Shown: piece by piece, positions 10,471 through 20,541 of the stretch
Position numbering within the stretch: position 1 is the stretch's first letter
Layout of the letters: every line of letters begins with the position of its first letter
Assembly (NCBI GenBank): GCA_958450325.1
Contig: OY288250.1
Span: 48,312,898 to 48,376,897, forward strand
DNA from: Agrostemma githago
Taxonomy: Eukaryota; Streptophyta; Magnoliopsida; Caryophyllales; Caryophyllaceae
Length of the DNA stretch: 64,000 nucleotides
Reading direction: 5' to 3'
Translations under genes and position numbers: made by a program
Notes under the pieces: generated by a model
Databases searched by the model: none
Seen by the model: only the letters and a program-made list of their open reading frames with translations
Told to the model about the DNA's origin: nothing

Positions 10471-10978
10471 TGGGGCATCCAACTTTCGAGGATTTGGTGT
10501 CGGGATTTTGCTGATCTCACCACAAGGAGAGCACACCCCGTTATCCATCAAGTTAGACTTCGACGTGACTAATAACGCAGCCGAATACGAAGCATGCATT
10601 CACGGGTTGCAAGCCGCCGCTGATTTAGGAGTAACAAACCTCCGGGTCCACGGTGACTCATCATTAGTCATTAATCAAGCACTCCAGAAATGGAAAACTC
10701 GGAACGCAAATCTCGTAGCTTACCAAGCGCGAGCAAGGGTTCTCGAAAAGCAGTTTCAAAAGGTGGAATACATTTATCTGCCCCGGGAAGAAAACCAGTT
10801 TGCAGATGCACTATCCAAATTAGCTTCTTTACTGAACATCCCGGAACATCTGACTAGCATGCCGATTTGCGTCGAAAGACGGTCCGAGCCGGCATATATC
10901 AACGCTATCCAAGACATCGAAATAACCGACCCAGAACCTTGGTACCAGGCTGTTCTTACCTACTTGACATCGGGATAA
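10448..10978 (+). pseudogene. Second (archaeal-type) RNase H of A1
   Basis: After the frameshift near 10447 the pol frame continues as a complete RNase H domain: YFDGAS (first Asp, 10469-10471), NNAAEYEACIHG (Glu), VHGDSSLVI (Asp) and QFADALSKLA (last Asp). All four acidic residues are present, in contrast to the degenerate upstream domain. An additional RNase H between the first RNase H and integrase is the defining trait of the Tat lineage and removes the RNA template strand. The frame ends at TAA 10976-10978; A2 has GAA there, so this is a nonsense mutation in A1. Confidence 0.88.
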
Positions 10979-12190
10979 TATCCTCCGGGATCTGAAAACC
11001 GGGCCAAGAAGGCCCTACGAAGATGGGCCACTCAGTTCATCCGCACGGACGATGGACAGTTGTACAAAAAGACAGCACAGGGAGCTTTACTCCTATGCAT
11101 CGACAAGACGCAGGCCGAAAAGGTCATGGCCGAGGTACACGATGGCGAAAACGGCCCGCATATGAATGGCCATATGCTAGCCCGAAAAATCGCAAGACTC
11201 GGGTATTATTGGAATAGCATGGAAACCGACTGTCAGTTATACGTCAAGCACTGTCACAACTGTCAGATTTTCGGCAATGTCCAACATATGCCGTCATCCC
11301 TATTATATACCATGACATCACCATGGCCATTCTCAACATGGGGAATTGATATAATCGGGAAGGTGAACCCTTCCGGGACGGGAGGTCACTGCTTCATTCT
11401 AGTGGCTATTGACTATTTTACCACATGGGTCGAAGCCGAGTCATATCGTGTCTTGAACGCCAAGCACGTCGCAAAATTTATCCAAGATAAAATTATATGC
11501 CGATACGGGATCCCGCACGAATTCATAAGCGATCATGGGACCCATTTCCAAGCTGAAACCGCTACTTTGCTAGCAAAATATAAAATTCAAAGACATACGT
11601 CATCACCTTACCGTCCCCAAATAAATGGAGCGGTAGAGGCAGCAAATAAAACCATTGTCACCATACTTAAAAAGATGGCTGATAATTACCGGGATTGGCC
11701 CGATAAAATCCCTTTTGCCTTATGGGGATACCAGACCTCAATCCGCACTGCAACTGGAGCAACTCCATACTATCTGACATACGGGATGGAGGCAGTCCAG
11801 CCCGTCGAGCTTGAGGTACCATCTTTAAGAATTTTACTCGAAAGTCAAGTACCTGAAGCAGATTGGGTTCAAGCCCGGTACGACTCGTTGATTCTTTTAG
11901 ACGAACGACGATCTCGAGCCCTTAACAACATTCAGATATATCAAAAAAGGATAAAACGGGCTTTCAATAAAAGGGTTAGGCCCAGAAACATCAAAGAGGG
12001 CGATCTAGTCCTAAAATCTGTCCGGGCTTTGTTACCAGTCGACCCAAGGGGAAAATTCAAACCTAATTGGGCCGGACCATATCTAGTAAAGAAGGTTTTA
12101 TCAGGAGGAGCCGTAATGCTGACGGACTTGGATGGGAATGAATTTGTCAACCCAACCAACTTGGACCAGCTGAAGCGCTACTACCCCTAA
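10979..12190 (+). pseudogene. Integrase of A1 (cut off from pol by a nonsense codon)
   Basis: Downstream of the TAA the frame stays open to TAA 12188-12190. The His-His-Cys-Cys zinc domain is seen (about 11158-11265, ending CHNCQ). The catalytic core has Asp in GIDIIG (11348-11350), Asp in ISDHGTHF (11531-11533) and Glu in GAVEAANK (11636-11638), about 35 residues apart for the last pair. A C-terminal basic region ends with LDGNEFVNPTNLDQLKRYY. It would insert the cDNA. The reading frame itself looks intact, and an ATG at 11221 or a TTG at 11060 could start only a truncated protein. Confidence 0.9.
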
Positions 12191-12545
12191 CCTTACCTCA
12201 ATGTCATTTGCTAAAAAGTTTATCTTTTTATACAAAATTTTCAAAAATTAAGCAAGTCAATGAGTTAGGATTACTGATCCTACTGTCGCACATCTCGAAC
12301 TAATATTCTTGATGTATTTCGAAAATTGCAAAAATCTATGACTGAACTACGATCGGTTTGATTCCACTAATCGTGGATACGTAGGCAACCCCTCAAAGAG
12401 TACAACCACTGCAATAACGAAAAGACAGGAACGGTTTTCACTAATATATCTTTTTATTATTTCAAAAAAAATGCCTCACGCAAAAATAGATCACAAAAAT
12501 CACACAAAAAATAGTAGTAATACTTAAATAATAAAATTTAGGAGA
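12191..12545 (+). other. Spacer between integrase and the convergent antisense gene
   Basis: This 355-bp AT-rich spacer holds no frame. A block around 12350-12440, containing GGATACGTAGGCAACCCCTC, is almost unchanged in A2 (about 40470-40550), where surrounding bases differ more. Similar GATACGTAGGCA words are, from memory, common in Ogre-like elements. The 3' ends of the sense and antisense transcripts would meet here. Confidence 0.5.
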
Positions 12546-14296
12546 CTACTCGTGCATTTTTCCCTTCCCCTTATCTTTCGGGTCACGCGGATCCCGAGGC
12601 TGGCGAGGTGGGGGCGAACGTTCCCTAATCACGAGTGGAACTTCCTTTGCTCGAACCCGCTTCTTCGACCTCGGCTTCTCCGCCCTCTGCACGGGTTCAA
12701 TCCGAGCCCGGATGCGCTCGGGTAGTCTATCCCGAGGACCAAGTCGGTCCTTAGCTGCCAGTCTTGGACCAAGTCTCCTTTCTAAGTCCGTCTGGGGGCC
12801 CGTCATACCCCATGTACCTTTAGAGCTGGACCCTTTAGTCAAAGTCTTGGTCTTCCCCTTTTGGCCTGACATCAATCGGACCATCGTAGCCGGGGTATCG
12901 CCATCGTCAAAAAAGCCTCGATTATCCTTAACCTGTTCTCGGCACAGCAAGTCAAAGGCTTCATCGGTCTTTAAAGCAGCACGGGCTTTAGCAGAATCGG
13001 CCTGGGTCCACTTCGTGTAGGAATCTGATACCCAGATCGAGGGAGAAGCTTTAGAAATGGGCCAGGTGTGCCGGGTATACCATCTTTGCGCCCAAATATC
13101 ACACATTACGTCCGATAACTGAGTAGATTCACTCACAACCGCTTCAATCTCCGGGATTCGTTGGGCCCGACCATATTGCCTAAGTATGCGATCAGGATAA
13201 AGGTGAATCGTCTGCCTAAAAGATAGGATTAGTTGATAACGGGCCCTATCTCGCAACTCTAATCCGGTCCAGACATAAATAGGCCACCAAGGTACGGTCG
13301 AACGGATCAATGGGCCTCCATGGAAGGATAGCAGCTCGTCCCAGAATTTTTGGGTATTAAGACGAGAAAAGTCAACAGTTCGTCTTCTTGTCATCACCTG
13401 ATTTGGGCAATATCGGCTTACGTCTAGAGGAGGATCCAGGATCGATAACCTCTCAAAAAGCCATAGCTGAAAGTCAAAATTGCAAAAAAAAAAAGTCAAT
13501 GTCGATTTAAAAAAAAAAATCACAAAATCGCAAAAATCGGAAAAACCGAGAAAATCGAGAAAAGACGCGAAAACCGCATAAAAATCAAAGACCCGAAAAC
13601 TCGGAAATTGCAAAAAAATCAAAAATTGCGAAAATCAAGAAAAAATCAGCCTACCTGTAGAAGACGGGTGCTACCAGACAGCTTGATCGATGGATCCCTC
13701 TTACGATTATCTAAGCCTTCGATAATCTCCCCGGTAATCAGCCAGGCTGGACTATGTTCGGTCTCCATTTGATCCGCTACAGAAAGAAGTCTGACATGGC
13801 CCATACAGGATAGCCAATCCAAATGACCCTCGAAAGCATAGACATGGAGCATACAAAAAGTGAAGGCCCTACGGCCATATACCGGCCTGACCCGAACGTC
13901 ATCTTGATTCATAAATTTTTCAGCCAGGTCGATCAAGGAGACCGTGTTTCCTTCTAGCATACGGGATACCTCCATATGAGAAAGTCCTAAAAATTCTCTT
14001 AATTTCCTCCTCGGATCACGAACTGAAAAGGGGATAGCAGGACGGAGAATAGGATTCCACCCTCCTACAGCAGCTATTTCCTCAGGAATAGGACAGACTT
14101 CGCCTCGAGGAAACCTAAAGACATGATAGGTATCATCCCAATAAGATAAGCAAGCATCCAGAAAGTGACGATCCACTTGCATCTGACGAATAACGGATAA
14201 CTGGGCAACACCGTTTTGGTTCAGAATAACCTTGTTAGCATCTCTGAAAATTCGGGACCAATCTTGCAGCATTCCGACTAATCGATCGATTCCCAT
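12546..14296 (-). CDS. Antisense plant-mobile-domain-like gene of A1, two exons
   Basis: On the strand opposite to gag-pol. Exon 1 is 14296-13655 (214 codons), intron 13654-13467 (GT-AG, 188 bp, phase 0), exon 2 13466-12546, giving about 520 residues. Exon 1 ends at TRLLQ and exon 2 begins LWLFERL, joining into the QLW-FERL-type motif usual in plant mobile domain (PMD) proteins. Other PMD-like marks are WDDTYHVFRFPRGEVCPI with EEIAAVGGW (about 52-80), GLELRDRARYQ and the DRILRQYGRAQRIP segment in exon 2. The C-terminal 150 residues are basic and disordered (Pro, Arg, Lys). PMD proteins (MAIN, MAIL1) are linked to silencing of transposons and also occur inside transposons. Grande of maize carries an unrelated-by-name antisense frame at this place. 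The frame is fully open here although pol is broken. Confidence 0.75.
13467..13654 (-). other. Intron of the A1 antisense gene
   Basis: The donor CAG|GTAGG and acceptor TTTCAG|CT keep the frame in phase 0. The A2 copy has a matching intron at 41602-41779 with donor CAG|GTAT and acceptor TTTTCAG|CT, although the intron bodies differ in length (188 and 178 bp) and are strongly diverged, as expected for intron rather than coding sequence. Confidence 0.7.
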
Positions 14297-14400
14297 AATG
14301 AATTTCTAAAAAAGAGGACTATGTTTTTCAGAGCTTATTTTTCTTAAAAGGAAGGAAGGGAGTTGTGAGAATTATGAATAAATTATGAGTAGGGAGATGA

Positions 14401-14410
14401 GTATTTATAG
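14401..14410 (-). promoter_or_regulatory. TATA box of the A1 antisense gene
   Basis: On the - strand CTATAAATAC lies 105 bp before the ATG at 14296. A2 has the same ten bases at 42524-42533, 103 bp before its ATG. A start site about 30 bp on would leave a leader of about 70 bases. Confidence 0.6.
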
Positions 14411-14899
14411 CATGAAATCGGGTTCTCCTCCTCACTTTGGGATTCCTAATCCCAGGGGATTTAGCATACAGGCCTTTAATCCTAAAATCTAGCTAAGACA
14501 TCCCTAGCATTCCTATTCCTTCTCAGAGTCAAAAAAATACTTTAATCCTTCAAAATTTTCCCATCCAAAAAAATTCAAATAATCTTCTTCAAATTTTTAT
14601 TCCCCAGCACGAGTCATTTCTCCTAAAAAATGTGTTACATGCAAACTTGGCATAAATCATTACACAGGACGACTCAAGCAAAGCCGTGTAGACAACTCCC
14701 CAGCGACATAGGCTTATACGACAAGTCCGGTTCCCCACGGAGTTATCATCATCAACTCAGGTACATTTCTAGTCTCCGGCCGGCGGGCCCTTTACGCAGG
14801 TCTAATGGACCTTAAACGACCCGACCGGAAGTCTGCCAGGTCTTAATCTTTGATTGGCCTGGTAGCTACTCTGACTTTCACCTTGTCCAAGCCTCAGTC
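14411..14899 (+). other. A1 region between antisense promoter and 3' LTR
   Basis: No frame of note. Sequence is largely shared with A2 (42540-43050), including AGTTATCATCATCAACTCA and a GACTTGTCG-type stretch near 14720. It probably holds upstream control sequence of the antisense gene and the 3' end of the genomic RNA. Confidence 0.45.
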
Positions 14900-14912
14900 A
14901 GAGTGGGGGCTC
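14900..14912 (+). other. Polypurine tract of A1
   Basis: AGAGTGGGGGCTC lies directly before the 3' LTR and would prime plus-strand DNA. A2 has the matching site at 43042-43054. Confidence 0.75.
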
Positions 14913-17424
14913 TGTAGACACCCACATGTTGACCGCCAGGTGTCTATAGCAGTTTCCGACAAACACCCGATGATGATCGGACGCAAACGTGCTTTAAATA
15001 CTCAGAAACGGGCTCAAAATCATTGGCATTTGGCTTGGGCTCATTATGGAGTACATATCTTACAAAACTAACCTCAAAATCAGGCCCAGTGGGTCGTTTC
15101 GAGTCAAATAAGACTAATTTGGGTCGATTCCGACACCAGGGGCAAAACCGTCTTTTTGCGATCGAGTCAAAACCCGGTCAAAGATTTTTCCGAGACACGT
15201 GAGTCAGCCGTCACACCTCACACGGCTGATTCCCACTTTAATCCTACAAAAAATCAACTTTTCAAAATATTAAACAAATCCGTTCAAGGATAGAATTCGA
15301 TCTCAAGTAGGAATTCTATCCGGAAACCGAATCGGATATCGACCGAGCATCAAATACTCGGCCAAGACACCCAAATCAGCCGAAATACTCCTCAAATCAG
15401 CCGAGATTTTGGCTTCTCAACCAAGCAACGGAATTTGCATTCCTTTCGAACTCTTACATTTCCTATCCAAAAACCGATTTAAACACCCGACCGAGTGCTC
15501 GGCCGAGTAAGCTACAACCAGCCGTGTCCCCTTTCTTCTTTGACAAGAAAGCGGAATTCTCATGCCTTACAACTTCCACGTTTCCTATCCTAAGCGGTAG
15601 TTCAAACTCTCCTAGCCAAGGTCGGGAATTTCCTATAAATAGCCCCTTGCATACAACACTTTCAAGAACGAAAAAAAAATATTCAGAAACAACGACATCA
15701 AATCATTAGCATCCCTACACACCAAATACACATCCAAAATTAACATCGACAAACCGATAATATTCCCGAAGGAAAACCGGTCCATTTAAACCCGAAACCC
15801 TTCACCCGAAACTCATCCAAACCGAGCCACCACCTCACCGACGTACACTCGACGCTCTTGTGCCCAAGCCGCATCCCGACGAGCCCCGATCCGAGTAGAC
15901 TAAAGCATGTAGGTTGAGGGTGTAACAAAACCCGACTTCTCCTTTTTCTTCTCTTCTCCTCCTTCGCGTCGGTCCTTTTATTACGGGTCATCGTCGTCAT
16001 TTTTTTATTTTCTTCTAATATCGGTAATATCAAAAAACTATTTTCATATAACAATATTCTTAAAAATATGATATCGATTTTCTATAATCGAATATTGTAT
16101 CAAAAAGAATTATATTAAGATCTCGACGATATTAAAAATCGTTACATCTTTTTTATTCAAACTTCTTTTTTACAAAACCTTTTTAAATTCATTCCGAATA
16201 CTCGATATCGACTTCATAATCGAATATCGGGTACGACGAATATCGAAAGCATAAAATCGAGTATAAATTAATTCGTATTTATACGTGATTTATCAAAATT
16301 AGCAATTTCGAACAAAAAATAAAAAACCGGACAGACCCGCACGCGAGTCGCGCCATGCCCAGGCGACTCGCGCACGGGCCTGAAGTCCGAGACGTTTTTT
16401 TAACTTTTTCGTTCGTTTTATTTTATTCTTCTACGAAACAATTTTAAAACTTATATCTTTTCAAAAACTATTCCGAATATTTGTATTGATTTCGTAGTCA
16501 ACTATTAAATATAACGAATATCGAAAATATTAGATCGAGTGCGAATTCTGCAATATTTGTACGCGGTTTAATAAAAACGTCGAGTCTTCGAAAATCGTCT
16601 CAAAAAATCAGACCGACACGCGACTCGCCGGCATCCCGGACGAGCCGCGCGGCCGGCTGCCTCGACGCCCCTTTTTTCTCGTTTTTTTATTATTTTTCGA
16701 ACTTCGTTTTTTAAACAAAACAGCGTCTTAACGATATTTTTTCAGATTTCGATTAATATTTATTTTCTCGATCTCGTATATTTATTTGCTATATTATTAT
16801 TTACAAATCGATACTAACTCGTTTGTTCATCTTTTGTAGCAAATTCATATCTTTTTCATCATTTGTTTTATTATACTAAAACGAACTTCACATGCTAAAT
16901 TCAACTTTGACGTTAAATTTTTCATGCATTAAACCGACTTAGCAACCCGTTCAATTCCTCGCATGTTTAGGAAAACAATGTTTGCATATCATTCATCGTA
17001 TTACTAACGCGCGTATTAAAACATCATTCGATATCCTAGTAGATGCCGCTAATGTGCGGGCGGGGTTGGGTGTTCTTAGTGAACTTCCCAACACGTACCC
17101 TCACCCCTTACTCAGAACCGTGGTTTCCGGATGTCTGAAACCATTGGCAACGAGAGTCATTCAATATACGATTAACCGCTCAAGTCGACATCTATATCGA
17201 TATGCAAAGGGACGAGCCCAATAAACTCTGACATCGGAAATGGGCCGTATTTTGTATACGGCCCACTACGACATAGAGTGGGCTCGAACGGTTCCGAATA
17301 ACCATAAAATTCGGTGGCAACTCCAACTTCGATTTAAATTTCCATTTGACCATCTCATGGAGATTCATTCGCCTCCCCAAACCCGCGCGTGGCCGCGTCG
17401 GGGTGGACCTATGTCATGTCCACA
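14913..17424 (+). repeat. A1 3' LTR
   Basis: A 2,512-bp copy of the 5' LTR with the same ends (TGTAGACACCC to GTCCACA). Differences from the 5' copy are about 30 substitutions, a 6-bp deletion near 15497 and several 1-bp indels. The target duplication CATAC (17425-17429) follows. Confidence 0.95.
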
Positions 17425-18880
17425 CATACACATTTTGGAGCCAACGGAGTAAAGAAACGATGACTCGATGCCTTGGAATCGACCCCGAGACCTTGGGACC
17501 CAATCCCGAGCCTCCGAGACCCGATCCCGAGTCCTGAGAATCGGCGAGAAACCCATGATAGGCAAGGAGGGACCAAAGAGCTCTTAAGGGAGGCCTACAA
17601 GACCCATCCTATTCGGGATGGCCTCATCCCGTTCGGGATGAGGTGCGCTTTGAAGAAGGCCACTGTGAGCCCATCCCGGTCGGGAACAACCCGTCCCGGT
17701 CGGGACGCTACAGGGGCAACACGGGCTCTTTTCTTTCTTCTCCTTCATTCTTGTACCCATATATATACTTCCCCCTTGTAATGTTAAGACATCTTATCTT
17801 ACCCTAGACTAATTTAAGCCTCTATTAAGCATCAAAACCCTAGATTAGTGTTCCACACATTAGCTTTAATAATCTCTTTAATCTTTAGTTAATCATTGTA
17901 ATTAGTTCTTGGATTAAGGGTATTCTTGAAGATTGTTCCAAGCTTGACAACCTTGGGATTTTATTTGGGTTTCTTATTAATACAAGTTCTCATCTTTTTC
18001 TTCCATTGTTTGTTGGTATAATCTTCTTCTCTTATTTACTCTTGTTCTTAGTTTGTTAATCAAGTTTGAATCTTTGTATTTTGTTTATTGTTATTGTTAT
18101 TGTTATTGTTCTTGTTATTCATAATGGATGTTTGTTTTGTGACATTGATTTCTCTTATTATGTTGGTTTTCTCTTAATAATGAGTGAGTATATTACTTGT
18201 GGGGTTAGTAGGGGGATTAAGGGTAGATTATGGGTGATTAGGGTTGATTAGGGGTAAAGGTTGCATCTTTGTTGTTAGACACATAATGGGCACTCTATGT
18301 GTTTGTTGATATGCTTGTGTGAGTTGTAGTGGCCATGCTTCCCATACTTGTGTTCATCTTCTCATTGCTTGTCTATTGTGTGAGCATGTCGAGAATAGTC
18401 GTAGTCACGAGAGTGCGGACTAGGGTCTACGTAGCGAGAGCCCATACCCACCTTGACATCGGTCTACGTAGCGAGAGCCCGGACCGACTCTAGCAACTAG
18501 GAGACACCTATACCCTTGATCACCCAATTACCCATCTACTCTTATGAACCCGTCCTACCCCACTTTCTTTTCATACTTGAGTTCAACTTCTTAGTTAGCC
18601 ATCGTTTATTCTAGTTTACTTATTAGTTCGATCATTAGCATTGTTTAGTATTGTTTTAGCCTAGTTCATCATTTGCTTAGCCATACTTCTTTCTCCACCA
18701 TAGTTTTCCATTTATCGTTTCTTTGTGTTTGTTTGGTATCTTTGTCTTGTTTTTTAGGCCGACATAGTCTAGACTTTACCTTACCGTCCTCGTGGATACG
18801 ATCCCGACTTACCCTAGCTACCCACTAGGTTAGTTGGTTGTTCATTGATCGGTTAGGACTCACGACAAATCCTACAATCA
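17425..18880 (+). mobile_element. C1 3' LTR, second piece (right of A1)
   Basis: Starting with the CATAC duplication, the LTR resumes exactly where it stopped at 2203. A dyad cluster (about 17605-17705), TATA box (17760-17767) and two GCGAGAGCCC repeats (about 18435-18490) match the C2 LTR (60950-62366) better than the B LTRs, so the element is Athila C-type. It ends CTACAATCA at 18880. The following GTTTT is the expected 3' target duplication, but the 5' copy is outside the window. Confidence 0.88.
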
Positions 18881-20009
18881 GTTTTCTTACAAGCGTAAGA
18901 GTCTTATATGGACTCTTAGGAGAAATAAAAAATGCACTACAACGGTCCAATAGTACGAGTAGACAAGATACAAGAGTAATTAAAATTTAACAAGGACTAA
19001 GGCACACCCTAGTACTTGATAAGGATCTCATTTGACTTGTTTTAGAGCCTCCAAAATGCTGACATGAAGAATAGAAATTTGCTTTATGGCTGTTATTTCC
19101 ATTGCTTCACCAAAAGAGGAAATAGGAATTTCGCACCATTTCCTACTACACCCAACTTGTGGCTCAATTTTCTTCCTCTTACCTTAGGCTTTAACAAAAG
19201 TTGTCTTGGACTTTTATTTAGAAATTTGAGTGGAGTTTAACCTGCATTTGGAATTGAATTAAAATAAGGTTTAGCGTGAAAGTTAGCCTCCCCCAAAGAA
19301 GCAAAGGTTGGACCGGGTGAACCTATATCTTCTCCATGCTCTATAAGTCCATCAATTCTTGTTGTGCCCCTATGCTAGCTCCCGCTGCAGTAACTTTGAC
19401 ACTGTTACTGTAATGGCATCTTGGTACTGTAACACTATTACATAATCAAAAACCAATTCACACTTTTTGGAGACAAATTTCTCTTGTTTTTTCGCCTTCT
19501 TTGTTGGCCTAGAAACTTTAATATCCACATTGGATGTCTGCAGCTCCTTTGTTGGTATTACATTAAAAGTCACCTTCTTCTTTGTTGCTTTGGGTGCCTC
19601 TTTAGTTAGGTGATTCTTCGACTGTGACGCCTTCAAAATTGTTGGCTTAATCCTTTTGGTTATGTCTCTTCCTCTTGAATTTCTTTTCTCTCCTAGCATT
19701 ATAATGTACCAATTAATATCTTCGTAAACAAGCTTTAGCATTTAAACATTTGCTGGATAATAGTGTTATAGTAACAATGTCATTTGTCATTGTTACTGAA
19801 TGTCAACAAATATAGGAACAACATGAAAAAAAATTCAATCACTCAATATCTTCACATCATCCAAAATCACAATAAAAAGAACAACATGACTTCAACTATC
19901 TTCTGCATTGCGTAGAGGGTAAGCGCATTTTTTTTATTTTTGTTGATGTATGACGTGGCTTAATCCTAGCCACTGATCTAAATAAAATTGAATGGTCCAG
20001 ATGGAAATG
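18881..20009. other. Older host sequence between C1 and B1
   Basis: Single-copy within this window. It contains the - strand frame at 19370-19741, and near 19960-20005 a phrase (GCCACTGATCTAAATAAAATT, then AATGGTCCAGAT) resembling the GCCATTGATC...AATGG...TTAGAT text near 49690, a style common in MULE termini. It ends with AAATG, the B1 target duplication (20005-20009), and continues at 27834. Confidence 0.6.
18992..19741 (-). pseudogene. Unrecognised decayed protein, Lys-rich
   Basis: The open part (19741-19370) gives 123 residues, very rich in Lys, with KATKKKVTFNVIPTKEL in the middle. After it, the same strand shows coding-like text in shifted frames, for example a stretch reading PQVGCSRKWCEIPISSFGEA near 19165-19110 that stops near 19039. 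I do not recognise the family. It may be the tail of an old transposon protein or of a captured gene. The short open length and later frame breaks point to a pseudogene. Confidence 0.35.
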
Positions 20010-20334
20010 TGATAAGTGTAGTTTGTAGTGTCTATTTACTGTGTTTTGGTCCCATTTTCCTTGTGGAATCGCTCCTTGGGAGCGATTTATGGGCTTCTTA
20101 TGCTTCCTTTAGTTCGTTTCAGGTTCCCGAGACCGATTTGGAAGAGTTGGAGCGATTCCGACTCTATACATACACATTTTGGAGCCAACGGAGTAGAGGA
20201 ACGATGACTCGATGCCTTGGAATCGACCCCGAGACCTCGGGACCCAATCCCGAGCTTCCAAGTCCCGAGAATCGACGGGGAGCCCATGAGAAACAAGGAG
20301 GGACCAAAGAGCTCTTAAGGGAGGCCTACAAAGA

Positions 20335-20482
20335 CCCATCCCGTTCGGGATGGCCTCATCCCGTTCGGGATGAAGGGAGCATGAAGTGCGGCTACTGTGA
20401 GCCCATCCCGATCGGGAAGGTGGCGTCCCGACCGGGACCGACCTCATCCTGACCGGGACCACCCCGTCTCGGCCGGGACGGG
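20335..20482 (+). repeat. Dyad cluster in the B1 5' LTR
   Basis: Six copies of a dyad made of TCCCG, two variable bases and CGGGA (for example TCCCGTTCGGGA and TCCCGATCGGGA) stand 10-45 bp apart, directly upstream of the TATA box. Arms are conserved while the centre varies. Comparable clusters are found in every B and C LTR in the window. Confidence 0.85.
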
Positions 20483-20533
20483 CCTGCTGCTGCACGCCTT
20501 GCTTTCTTTTCTTCTCCTTTCATTCTTAAACCC

Positions 20534-20541
20534 TATATATA
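20534..20541 (+). promoter_or_regulatory. TATA box of the B1 5' LTR
   Basis: CCCTATATATACCC stands 50 bp behind the dyad cluster. The same box follows the clusters in B2 (28883-28890 and 35079-35086), B3 (59323-59330 and 53101-53108, - strand), C1 (17760-17767) and C2 (61332-61339). Confidence 0.7.

Larger units (their letters stand above)
2204..17424 (+). mobile_element. A1: full-length Tat-lineage Ty3/gypsy retrotransposon
   Basis: Two LTRs (2204-4722 and 14913-17424) begin TGTAGACACCC and end GTCCACA. They are bounded by a 5-bp target duplication CATAC (2199-2203 and 17425-17429), and the flanks join into one C-type LTR. Inside, in order: primer site, about 1.06 kb leader, gag-protease, RT with a degenerate RNase H, a second RNase H, integrase, a convergent antisense gene, and a polypurine tract. 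The dual RNase H and the extra region between integrase and the 3' LTR are hallmarks of the Tat lineage (Ogre, Retand, Grande relatives). Counting by eye, the LTRs differ by about 30 substitutions, so the insertion is recent. Confidence 0.95.

Noticed and set aside
5807..12190. Endogenous pararetrovirus or env-bearing retrovirus
   Set aside because: The order gag, protease, RT, RNase H, integrase with LTRs, a polypurine tract and Tat-type dual RNase H identifies a Ty3/gypsy retrotransposon; no movement or env-like protein was seen.
20335..20482. CRISPR-like array (short repeats at intervals)
   Set aside because: The repeats are short dyads with variable centres and uneven spacing inside LTRs of a plant retrotransposon; there are no cas genes.
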